Position numbers and translations under genes: made by a program. From positions 434,001-498,000 of the forward strand of contig NZ_FNQB01000005.1 of the NCBI RefSeq assembly GCF_900107455.1: DNA of 64,000 nt, in the 5' to 3' direction. Shown piece after piece: positions 33,618-40,909 of the stretch (the first letter of the stretch is position 1; each line of letters opens with the position of its first letter). The stretch is from Asanoa ishikariensis. GTDB lineage: Bacteria > Actinomycetota > Actinomycetes > Mycobacteriales > Micromonosporaceae. Under the pieces are notes generated by a model. It saw only the letters and a program-made list of their open reading frames with translations, was not told the origin of the DNA and made no database searches.

Positions 33618-33711
33618 GAGACTTTCCTTTCGTATCGGATCGGTAGGTAGTCGTCCACGGCGCGTGTGGCAGCTGGCGCCGTGAACGGTGGGGAGGTTGC
33701 GGACTAATGAG

Positions 33712-34737
33712 TCAGTCCTTGTTGGGACGTCGGTTCCACGGGCCGGTGACCGGCTTGCGAACCGGTCGGGTGCGGGGGATTGCGGTCGCCGGAGTGATGT
33801 CAGGAGACACCGACACCGGCGGACCGGACCGCGGCGGCCGCGGTTCGACACCTGCAGCGCGTATTGGCGGTCGTGACGAGCGGGTGACAGGCGGCGCTTG
33901 CCGCTTCGCCACTGGCGTATACAGATCGACCCCGCCGACGATTTCCTCGCGGGTGTACGGCCGTACCGCTCGACGGATCGGATTGTCAGCCTGCGTTGGC
34001 CTAACCGCTGACGCGGTCCTCGCCACGGAAAGGGATCGGCCCATGCCACCGGATCTCACCGGCCACGGCCGGCTGGCCCCTCCCGCGCCACCGCCGGCCC
34101 GGCCGGCAGCCCGCGCCGCGCCACGACCGGAGCCGAACGCACGCGAGATCCCACGGGTCAGCTGTTGCACGAGCACGACCCGAAGGATCGTGCCCATTGC
34201 GCTCGGGCGGCTTTGGGTGACGTAGCGGCGCATCATCCCGGGGATCTTGACTACTCCCCACAGCAGGCAGATGACGATTAGCAGATTCAGCACGGTGTTG
34301 GGTTCACCGTTGGGAATCGGCAGCCCGAGGACACGCAGGTTGCTCTGCGGGCTGAGAAAGACCGCCAGCGTGGTGTGCAAGGCAAACGCCTGAATCACGA
34401 CGATGCCGAGTGTGCCGTGCACGATCGCGAGCAGGATCGGCGCGAGGATGGCAAGTGCGTAGCCGATGAGGGCGTTCTTGAGGTTGGAGTTGGCCTTCTC
34501 GATCTCGGTCGGGTCTCCGCCGGCGGCCATGCGGCGCAACCCGCCGATGGTCAGGAAAAGGGTCGCGACGCCGACGAGCAGCCCGATGATCCAGGCGGTG
34601 ATGTTGCTGATGATCACCGGTAGTGGGTAGGCGGCCAGGAGCTGCGGCTTGGCCGCGTACGCCGGGGTCGCGCCGGCCACGGCCGCCAGAGACACGACCG
34701 TGACAGTGGTGATGCGGTAGAGGTTGCGGCGGATCAT
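33712..34737 (-). CDS. VirB2/TrbC pilin-like plus TrbL/VirB6-like membrane protein
   Basis: 341 residues; ATG 34737 with GGGAGGTG. A signal peptide (ITTVTVVSLAAVAGATPAYA) is followed by a VirB2-like pair of helices (IISNITAWIIGLLVGVATLF, and LKNALIGYALAILAPILLAI after the polar GGDPTEIEKANSN loop). A further helix pair follows (TVLNLLIVICLLWGVVKIPG) with an amphipathic segment, then a 130-residue Arg/Pro/Gly-rich tail with PYTREEIVGGVDLYTP. The first part fits a conjugative pilin; the rest looks like the start of a channel protein, so this may be a combined subunit. Confidence 0.72.
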   Translation of the reverse strand: MIRRNLYRITTVTVVSLAAVAGATPAYAAKPQLLAAYPLPVIISNITAWIIGLLVGVATLFLTIGGLRRMAAGGDPTEIEKANSNLKNALIGYALAILAPILLAIVHGTLGIVVIQAFALHTTLAVFLSPQSNLRVLGLPIPNGEPNTVLNLLIVICLLWGVVKIPGMMRRYVTQSRPSAMGTILRVVLVQQLTRGISRAFGSGRGAARAAGRAGGGAGGASRPWPVRSGGMGRSLSVARTASAVRPTQADNPIRRAVRPYTREEIVGGVDLYTPVAKRQAPPVTRSSRPPIRAAGVEPRPPRSGPPVSVSPDITPATAIPRTRPVRKPVTGPWNRRPNKD

Positions 34738-34862
34738 GGTGGGCACCTCCCGCCCCGCGTGCGGGGCTCGAATTGGGGTTGAGGTGCGCCACCGGGAACC
34801 GGGGCGGGCCGTGGGAGCATCGCTCCTTCCAGCCGTGGGTGATCGGGTGCGAACACGGCCAC

Positions 34863-35951
34863 TCAGGCCGGCCCTGCCCCGATCCCCGGGGCGCCGACAC
34901 CGGCCGCTTCTCGGTCCGATGTCTTGCCCACGAAGGCCGTCTGTTGGGCGGCCAACACGACCTCCGGCGCTGCGGCGGCACCCAACATCGACCCAACAGT
35001 CCGTCGTTGTTGGGTCGCGCTCGCGGCCGCCGCCCGCGGTGGGCTGGCTGTCTTGCGCTGTTGGGTCGCGGCGACACACGGTCGCGTCGTGTCATCGGCG
35101 GGAGCGACGCGCTGTGAGGCAGCGGTCTTGCGCAGTGGGGCGTCGGCGACGGGCTGCTGCGTCGCGGCGACCCGTGGTTGGGTCGCGTCGCCGCGTCGAC
35201 GTCGCCGCGAACGGGGCCGTAGCGATACGAACGCCAAATCGCCGTCGCGGATCGCGTCCCGCAGCCGGCGTTCGGCTTTCAGCCGCCACGACGAGGCCAG
35301 GCCGGCGGTGATACCGACGCGTGCCGCTGCCTGGGCGAGCGTGGCGTCCTCCAGGCGCGTCGCGGCGATCAGATGCGCTTCGTCGGCGTCGATGACACCG
35401 GCCGCGACCGCACGCGCGAGGACCAGGTCCGGGTGATCCCACGGCTGGATAGGCGCGGTCGGCCCGGTCGCCCCGGTGTGGACGAGGTGGGTGTCGGAGT
35501 CGGCGTCGCGGGACCTGCGGGCTGCACGTAGGCCAGCGTCAATGAGACGGCCGACCACCCGGGGTGGCTCTAGGTCGATGGTCTTGAGACGGCTGAGAAA
35601 CCCGACCAACAGCTCGGCATCCATGTCACGGGTGTCCCCGCGCCACCCAGCTGCGAGCAGTCCGGCGATGTGCCGCAGGCCGGGCAGAGCGATACCGACC
35701 GCGGCCACGACCCAGGCCGGGCCATCCCTGCGAGCGCGGATAACCAGCTCACGCCACACCGCGTCGCGGACCTCCACGTTGGTCTGCGGCGCCAACAGCA
35801 GCGCGCGGAGCTGTTCCAAGGGCAGGATCTCGTCCGGCAGACCGTCGAACCCGCGTCCATCGAATCCGATGGGGGTGGGTGGCTGGACCAGCAGGGTGAA
35901 CGCACGGCCCGCCGCCGCCAGCGGCGACGACGGCCAGGATCGAGCAGACAT
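34863..35951 (-). CDS. sigma-70 region 4-like DNA-binding protein with Gln/Thr-repeat tail
   Basis: 362 residues; ATG 35951 with GGTAGG. The helical body contains a helix-turn-helix of sigma region 4 type (DATLAQAAARVGITAGLASS, WRLKAERRLRDAI, about residues 205-240). The last 110 residues are low-complexity with repeated ATQQ and ATQP units (RVAATQQPVADAPLRKTAAS). Those repeats are encoded by ACCCAACAG-type DNA, the reverse of the TGTTGG boxes found upstream. As first gene of the conjugation module it may regulate it. The tail may simply reflect box DNA invading the reading frame. Confidence 0.65.
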   Translation of the reverse strand: MSARSWPSSPLAAAGRAFTLLVQPPTPIGFDGRGFDGLPDEILPLEQLRALLLAPQTNVEVRDAVWRELVIRARRDGPAWVVAAVGIALPGLRHIAGLLAAGWRGDTRDMDAELLVGFLSRLKTIDLEPPRVVGRLIDAGLRAARRSRDADSDTHLVHTGATGPTAPIQPWDHPDLVLARAVAAGVIDADEAHLIAATRLEDATLAQAAARVGITAGLASSWRLKAERRLRDAIRDGDLAFVSLRPRSRRRRRGDATQPRVAATQQPVADAPLRKTAASQRVAPADDTTRPCVAATQQRKTASPPRAAAASATQQRRTVGSMLGAAAAPEVVLAAQQTAFVGKTSDREAAGVGAPGIGAGPA

Positions 35952-36058
35952 GGCATACCTACCAGGCGCTTGGGCACCGCGCTGTGACGGCGGTGCGAGG
36001 CCTCTATCCGCGCACCTCCGCCCGACAGCCCAAGATCACACACAACGGCGCCAGTGCC

Positions 36059-36778
36059 TGTTGGGCCTGGTCAAGGCCATGTCCACCCAACGGCCAACAC
36101 GAACACGGTGGTCGACCCATCCAACCGGCCGACCAAACAAGGCAGCTCACGAGCCTGTTGGACGCTGTTGGCTTCAAAGCTCCGGGGATAGACGCACCCT
36201 CGACCACGGGGCGTCGGGGCACCGCCACCAGCGTGCTGCGGAGCACACTGATCAGACTGTCCCCGCGCACTTAAACCCTGACCACACCGCGCCCCACCCG
36301 CGCGCAGCTCAAGCGCCTGCCAGCAACGCAGTGTTCGTCGCGCACGTCACGGTCGGGCCGCCGCCGATGCCACTGATCCAGGTGATCTGGGGCGCGCCGA
36401 ATTACCGCCATTGAGGAACTTCCGGCTCGCCCTGGCCGCCCCGCTGTACCCAGGGGCCGCATACCAGCTCGACCGCGCTGAACCAGACCTGGAGGGCGCC
36501 CAAGACTCTGGCGAGCTACGCGTCCGCGTCGCGAACGCCCACCGCGTTGACTCCTGACCCCGGCGTCGGCCGGCTGGCCGCATCCGTCGCCGCGAGACCG
36601 ACCACAGCGGCGTCCGACATCACAGACGCCAGCTGTTGAGCAGCCAACAGCGCACCCCGGTTCGTGTTGGCCAACACCGAAGGCTATCGAGTACGAACCC
36701 GAAATGCTGTTGGATGACCACGCTCCTACTGTTGGGTAACAACACCAACAGGCACGGGCTGCTGTTGGCCGCTGTTGG
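36059..36778. repeat. cluster of TGTTGG/CCAACA boxes, possible origin or operator field
   Basis: Twelve exact hexamers in 720 bases: TGTTGG at 36059, 36156, 36166, 36665, 36708, 36730, 36763, 36773, and CCAACA at 36094, 36644, 36671, 36745. Two pairs are spaced 10 bases, one forms a perfect palindrome TGTTGGCCAACA (36665-36676). Most read GCTGTTGG or CTGTTGGG. Further copies lie at 34942-35064 (six), 37921 and 37932, and 27965, 27985, 27996. No gene is supported in 35952-36833. Confidence 0.7.
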
Positions 36779-36833
36779 CGGCATGCCACGGCCGGTAATG
36801 CTCTCGACCACACTGGCGAGGCCATTCGTAGAC

Positions 36834-36869
36834 GCGAACACGGCCGGTCGGCGCGGGAGCCACCCGCCC
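36834..36869 (+). promoter_or_regulatory. repeated leader, copy 1
   Basis: GCGAACACGGCC, a short variable stretch, GGGAGCCAC and six bases lead into ATGACT. The same layout recurs at 37994-38030; GCGAACACGGCC also occurs at 34849-34860. GGGAG serves as ribosome site. Confidence 0.6.
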
Positions 36870-37592
36870 ATGACTGCTCTACTCGACCCGACGCCTAACG
36901 GCGCGGCATGCTCGCCCCAGTCCACTCACGACGCACCACAACGGCACGAGGCGGCCATGATTGGCGGCGAAGTCCCCATCGCCGTATGGCGGCTCGACAA
37001 CCGCGACGAGACCGGACCCGCCACCGCGCCGGCCAGAAGCCTCGAGTCGCGGCTGGCCCAGCGACTCATCCTCGTCTACACCCGACGCGGTGACGCGGTC
37101 ATCGACCTCGATGACGACCCACAGCTGAAGGGCGCCAGCATCGACGCCGCTCGCACCTACCTGTCCATCACCGATCCGAGCACCGTCGCCGACCTCGACA
37201 GCCAAGCTGAACCTGTCAGCCTCATCGTCCTGCGCTGGCCACCACGACGCGTGAGTACGCAACCCACAATCGGCTACCTGTTCGCCGCGTGCAGGCTCAT
37301 GATGGGAGCCGGCACGTGCGTGCTCGCCACCGTCAGTTCCGCAGCACCAGGGACTCCTGGCACCACGTATGCCGCGCACATCGACGAGCTCCTGCCGGCC
37401 GCCCGTGCCGCGGGCCTGACCCACGTCCTGCAGATCGTCGCTGTCACCGGCCCCAGCGGCAGGGACGAGTATCTCTACAACGCCACACCAGCCGAGGCGG
37501 AAGCGGCACGGCACGAGTGGTCTTCCAGCGACCACGGTCCGACTCACCACGTCGACCTCTTGGTCTTCAGCAACCTCGATCGGCGTGCCTAG
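36870..37592 (+). CDS. methyltransferase-like protein with degenerate cofactor motifs
   Basis: 240 residues from ATG 36870 (GGGAG upstream). After a Pro/His-rich start, LAQRLILVYTRRGDAVIDLD resembles motif I of DNA methyltransferases (TRPGDLVLDPFCG..GT), but the glycines are replaced by acidic residues (DLDDDPQLKG). Later EPVSLIVLRWPP occupies the place of motif IV, without DPPY. GYLFAACRLMMGAGTCVLAT and THVLQIVAVTGPSGRDEYLY follow. The fold is probably that of a SAM-dependent methyltransferase that no longer binds SAM in the usual way. It starts the rightward operon-like run ending in the recombinase. Confidence 0.6.
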   Translation: MTALLDPTPNGAACSPQSTHDAPQRHEAAMIGGEVPIAVWRLDNRDETGPATAPARSLESRLAQRLILVYTRRGDAVIDLDDDPQLKGASIDAARTYLSITDPSTVADLDSQAEPVSLIVLRWPPRRVSTQPTIGYLFAACRLMMGAGTCVLATVSSAAPGTPGTTYAAHIDELLPAARAAGLTHVLQIVAVTGPSGRDEYLYNATPAEAEAARHEWSSSDHGPTHHVDLLVFSNLDRRA

Positions 37593-37693
37593 CCGCAGGT
37601 CAACTGGCAACCGGGGTGGCGCGTCGCAGCACGCGACCCCGGCCAAGCCGCCCGCACGCAAGGTAGCCGATACCGCAAACGAACTCGACGTCA

Positions 37694-38038
37694 ATGAGAT
37701 CCGAGGAGACACCAACGAGTCCCGAGACGATGATGGTTAGGGTTGCGCCCGAGCGGCCACGGCCCGCTCCCGAACCCCTCATAGTCGACGTCGACCTGGT
37801 CGGACGCGATGGACGGCGTCCGATTGCGCAGGTTCTGGACCTCTTGCAGACCTGGTTCGAAGCCGACCAGTGGTTGCGGTCTGGCGACAATGGACTTCGC
37901 GGATCTGGTCGACAAAGGACTGTTGGGTTGTTGTTGGGTGCGATGACCACCGGACTCGTCGCGCAAGGCCAGCCCGTTGGGCACTTAGTTGCTGCGAACA
38001 CGGCCAGTAGGGCGGGGGAGCCACACGACGATGACTGA
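37694..38038 (+). CDS. small protein of unknown function ahead of the AbrB-like gene
   Basis: 114 codons from ATG 37694 (ATG 37730 also possible). Centre: LIVDVDLVGRDGRRPIAQVL, DLLQTWFEADQWLRSG. The last third runs through a TGTTGG pair and the repeated leader and overlaps the next start by eight bases, so that part may only be open by chance. Confidence 0.4.
   Translation: MRSEETPTSPETMMVRVAPERPRPAPEPLIVDVDLVGRDGRRPIAQVLDLLQTWFEADQWLRSGDNGLRGSGRQRTVGLLLGAMTTGLVAQGQPVGHLVAANTASRAGEPHDDD
37994..38030 (+). promoter_or_regulatory. repeated leader, copy 2
   Basis: GCGAACACGGCC, then GGGGGAGCCAC and six bases to ATGACT, matching 36834-36869. Two TGTTGG boxes (37921, 37932) precede it, as boxes precede copy 1. 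Confidence 0.6.
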
Positions 38039-38696
38039 CTCTCATCATCTGCCCGCAGCGCAGACGCGCGACCACGACCAAATCGACGTACCCGTTGCAG
38101 CGCGGCGCCTTCCGAACCAGCCGGACGACATCGGGAGCGGCCCACAACGAGGCGCGTCACGTCATTGCCCCAGACCTTCCGCAGGCGAGTCGACGGACGA
38201 TCTTTCCGTCTCACTCGACCCGTCAAGGCGACCCGCCGTTCTGGCCGACTCGGCTTCTTCGCTGGGTCGCCGACCCGCGCTCGTGCCACAGTCCGTCGGT
38301 GCCGGCTGGCCTGGGCTACCGGCCTTGCTGACGCGCGATCGAACGCGTGGTGCGGACTCGCTCAGCGTCATCACCTCGGTTGATCGTGACGGCCGACTCG
38401 CCGATCGATTGCCGATGCGTGTCATGGCCTGGTTTCCAGGGGCGCCGATCAGCTTCTCGGTCGATCCCGGTCCGGTCGCAATCGTTCAGCCCGGCGGTGA
38501 CGGGCGGATCAACTCGCGCGGCTATCTCCGGCTTCCGCTGCGTATTCGCCGGCGGTGCAAGGTGGAGGTCGGTAGCCGGGTGCTCGTAGTGCCGAACAAG
38601 GAGCGCGCCGAGGTGCTCGTGTTACCGATGTGGGTGCTTGACGACCTCCTCATCACCTTCCGCTCGTCCACGTCGACCAAGCGCGGTCCGACATGA
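38031..38696 (+). CDS. AbrB/SpoVT-type DNA-binding protein
   Basis: 221 residues; ATG 38031 with GGGGGAG. A long disordered N-terminal half is followed by a C-terminal swapped-hairpin domain: AIVQPGGDGRINSRGYLRLP, LRIRRRCKVEVGSRVLVVPN, the AbrB pattern (G.v.lP...R.rl.l..Gd.v.v). It overlaps the recombinase start by four bases (ATGA). AbrB-like protein plus tyrosine recombinase is a recurring pair in actinobacterial genomes; the regulator may control recombinase expression or shape the recombination complex. Confidence 0.75.
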   Translation: MTDSHHLPAAQTRDHDQIDVPVAARRLPNQPDDIGSGPQRGASRHCPRPSAGESTDDLSVSLDPSRRPAVLADSASSLGRRPALVPQSVGAGWPGLPALLTRDRTRGADSLSVITSVDRDGRLADRLPMRVMAWFPGAPISFSVDPGPVAIVQPGGDGRINSRGYLRLPLRIRRRCKVEVGSRVLVVPNKERAEVLVLPMWVLDDLLITFRSSTSTKRGPT

Positions 38697-39772
38697 CCGG
38701 GGCCACCGACCGGCATCAACGGCACCTCGGGATGGTGCTCGGGTTGCTCGAGGAGCTCGGAATCACACCTGAGCAGCTCATCGAGGGCACGGCGACGATG
38801 ACGTCGGCTGCCACTGCGACTTTCGACGAGTACGTCCCACGGCTGTGGGAGGCAGTCTCGCCGGGCAGCCGCCGGGTCTACGGCCCCTACTGGAAACGGA
38901 TCTGCCAACGGTGGGGACACCGTCGTATCACCGAGCCCACCCCTTTAGAGATCAAGCAACTCGCTGAGGAAATCCGCGCCGACGCTGTCGTGCGCCGCAA
39001 CGCTCGCGGAGGCCGCACCGCGGCCGAACACCTGATCTCCGCCCTGCGATGCCTGTACCGGCATGCGGTCCTCGACGGCTTGCTTCACGAGGCTGACAAC
39101 CCGGCCGCCAAGGTGGCCAAACCACGCCGGCTGGCCAGCACCCGACGAGCCCTCACCGACACCCAGCTCTCTGCCATCCGCGAGGCCGCCGCCGCGACGG
39201 GCAACGATCCCGAACTCGACTGCCTACTACTACGCCTGCACGTCGAGACCGCCTGCCGCCGCGGCGGAGCCCTCGCCCTGCGTCCTCAAGACCTCGACCC
39301 CGAACTCTGCCTCATCAACCTACGAGAGAAGGGCGGCACGTCACGCTGGCAACCCATCTCCCCAACACTCATGGGAAGCCTGAATAGTCATCACAGCGAA
39401 CGTGGCCGCCACGATCTGACCGGTCGGCTCCTGCGCTACCGCGACAACCGGCCGTTAACATCCCGCCGTTACGACCACCTGTGGCAGCGCGTCGGCGCCG
39501 AACTCCCGTGGGTGCGCACCCAGCAGGTCAGCACCCACTGGCTTCGACACACCACCCTCACCTGGGTCGAGCGACACTGCGGCTACGCCGTCGCGCGCGC
39601 TTTCGCAGGGCACGTACAGCCACGCAACGCAGGCACCACGTTGACCTACGTCCAAGCCGAAATTCACGAAGTGGCCGCGGCCCTTAGCCAGCTGACCGGC
39701 GAGGCACATCCCCTCACCGGCAGCAACCGATCGCTTGGCGTTGGTGACGCCTCCAACGACGGGACGGTGTGA
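38693..39772 (+). CDS. tyrosine recombinase/integrase
   Basis: 359 residues; ATG overlaps the AbrB-like stop. The SAM-like N-terminal core-binding domain (residues 40-130, SPGSRRVYGPYWKRICQRWG) is followed by the catalytic domain with R190 in TACRRGGAL, K213, H282-x-x-R285 in THWLRHTTL, H307 in FAGHV, and the nucleophile Y319 in LTYVQ. All catalytic residues are present. It lies at the right edge of the conjugation module, where an integrase of an integrative element is expected, next to a 530-base noncoding stretch that could hold the attachment site. Confidence 0.9.
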   Translation: MTGATDRHQRHLGMVLGLLEELGITPEQLIEGTATMTSAATATFDEYVPRLWEAVSPGSRRVYGPYWKRICQRWGHRRITEPTPLEIKQLAEEIRADAVVRRNARGGRTAAEHLISALRCLYRHAVLDGLLHEADNPAAKVAKPRRLASTRRALTDTQLSAIREAAAATGNDPELDCLLLRLHVETACRRGGALALRPQDLDPELCLINLREKGGTSRWQPISPTLMGSLNSHHSERGRHDLTGRLLRYRDNRPLTSRRYDHLWQRVGAELPWVRTQQVSTHWLRHTTLTWVERHCGYAVARAFAGHVQPRNAGTTLTYVQAEIHEVAAALSQLTGEAHPLTGSNRSLGVGDASNDGTV

Positions 39773-40303
39773 GGCAGGCGCGGTAGAGACAGGGCACAGC
39801 CAGGAAGGAGTCGTTCCGGCCCGACCACGAGATGTGGCGGCAACGACGGGATCCAGCAGCGCGGGGGCGCCGTCCGCCAAGACGAGGCAGGTTCGCGTCG
39901 CGGAGTGAGGTGATCGTGCTCAAGCTCGGCTGCGGTGCCCCACTCGGCGCCGATGCGGGGCTCGGGATGACGGCATCCGCACTGCGATCGGCTCAGGCAG
40001 TGCGTGCCCGCTGGGCAGGGTGAGGCTCGTGGACGAGCCAGGTATCCAGAGGTGGGACGAGTACGTCCCCGCGCGTATTGATAGTGCGAGGGCGGTCGAT
40101 CGTGTTTGCCGGGCCGGGCAATCGCAGGTGGCGGCACCTGAAGTAGGCGACGCCGTGGGGTGGGTGCCCACCCTCCATTTTGCGGCGGCAGTCACCACGG
40201 TGGACCACGCCGCTGAAGCTGTAGGGACGGCGCGACTGCGGAGGTAGGTCGCCTGATGTCGGCCAGGACTTAAGCGAACTGATCTCGAGCCTCGCGCGAG
40301 GTT
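39773..40303. other. intergenic after the recombinase, possible attachment region
   Basis: No supportable gene, tRNA or clear direct repeat. Short frames (for example 40020-40247 +) lack ribosome sites. Boundary of conjugation module and sigma cassette. Confidence 0.4.
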
Positions 40304-40329
40304 GGAACCTTTGGGCGGCCGTGTTCGTC
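40304..40329 (+). promoter_or_regulatory. ECF-type promoter of sigma cassette 1
   Basis: GGAACC (40304-40309), 16-base spacer, CGTC (40326-40329). The paralogous cassette has the same elements, spacer length and most spacer bases. In that copy the ATG begins at the predicted +1; here the equivalent triplet (40336-40338) is ATA. Confidence 0.75.
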
Positions 40330-40369
40330 GCCACCATAGAGGCCCCGAGCACATGATTGGAAGGCGTCT

Positions 40370-40909
40370 TTGAGCCATCGAGAGGGTATCCGCGAGTTGT
40401 ATCTCGCTAGCTACCAGCGGCTGGTGTTGCAGCTCTACCCGGTGACTGGCGAACTTGGCGAGGCCCAGGAGGTCGTTCAGGAGGCGTTCGTCAAGTTGCT
40501 CGCCGCGCCAAGCCAGCTGTCCGGGTTGAGCAATCCGGAGGCCTGGTTGCGCACCGTGGCCGTAAACCTCACCCGGACCCGGCGACGGCGCGGAAGGGTT
40601 TTGCAACGGCTACTCGGACGGGTCGGCGCCGGGTCAACCGACGTGCCGGGCGCCAGCCCAGACCACGTCGCGCTGATGTCGGCGTTGCGCGCGCTGCCGG
40701 CCGGGCAGCGTGAGGCGATCGCCCTGCACTACCTCGCGGACCTTCCGATCACCGAGGTTGCCGAACTGCTCCAGGTCTCGGTCGGCACGGTCAAGTCACG
40801 GCTGTCCCGCGGCCGCACAGCGCTAGTCGGCCTGCTCGGCGAGCATCCCACCAACGACGACCTTGAACGCACCCACTCGAACCCACGCAGGAGCGCCCGT
40901 CATGTCTGA
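40370..40909 (+). CDS. ECF sigma factor, cassette 1 (start codon altered)
   Basis: 179 residues from TTG 40370. Region 2 (YLASYQRLVLQLYPVTGELG, EAQEVVQEAFVKLL, NPEAWLRTVAVNLTRTRRRR) and region 4 (LPAGQREAIALHYLADLPIT, EVAELLQVSVGTVKSRLSRG) are complete. Homology to the paralog at 49098-49643 continues upstream of TTG (RAHDWKASLSHRE against RAQDWTALLSHRE), but there the ancestral leaderless ATG has become ATA and one extra C shifts the frame. The gene therefore probably uses the weak TTG or is poorly expressed. The stop overlaps the next gene, a membrane protein likely to control it. Confidence 0.82.
   Translation: MSHREGIRELYLASYQRLVLQLYPVTGELGEAQEVVQEAFVKLLAAPSQLSGLSNPEAWLRTVAVNLTRTRRRRGRVLQRLLGRVGAGSTDVPGASPDHVALMSALRALPAGQREAIALHYLADLPITEVAELLQVSVGTVKSRLSRGRTALVGLLGEHPTNDDLERTHSNPRRSARHV

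Noticed and set aside
35476-36414. + strand frame across the sigma-like gene and the box field
   Set aside because: No ribosome site, low-complexity shadow of the minus-strand gene.
36059-36778. CRISPR array
   Set aside because: Repeats are hexamer-sized with irregular spacing and both orientations; no cas genes.
36271-36825. Minus-strand frame over the TGTTGG field
   Set aside because: No ribosome site and no protein-like segment; the boxes explain the composition better.
37600-38289. Minus-strand 229-codon frame
   Set aside because: Shadow of the AbrB-like gene and its leader; no motif.
39773-40303. tRNA or att core next to the recombinase
   Set aside because: No tRNA-like 3' end seen and no matching direct repeat found by eye; a pairwise search with the left flank would decide.
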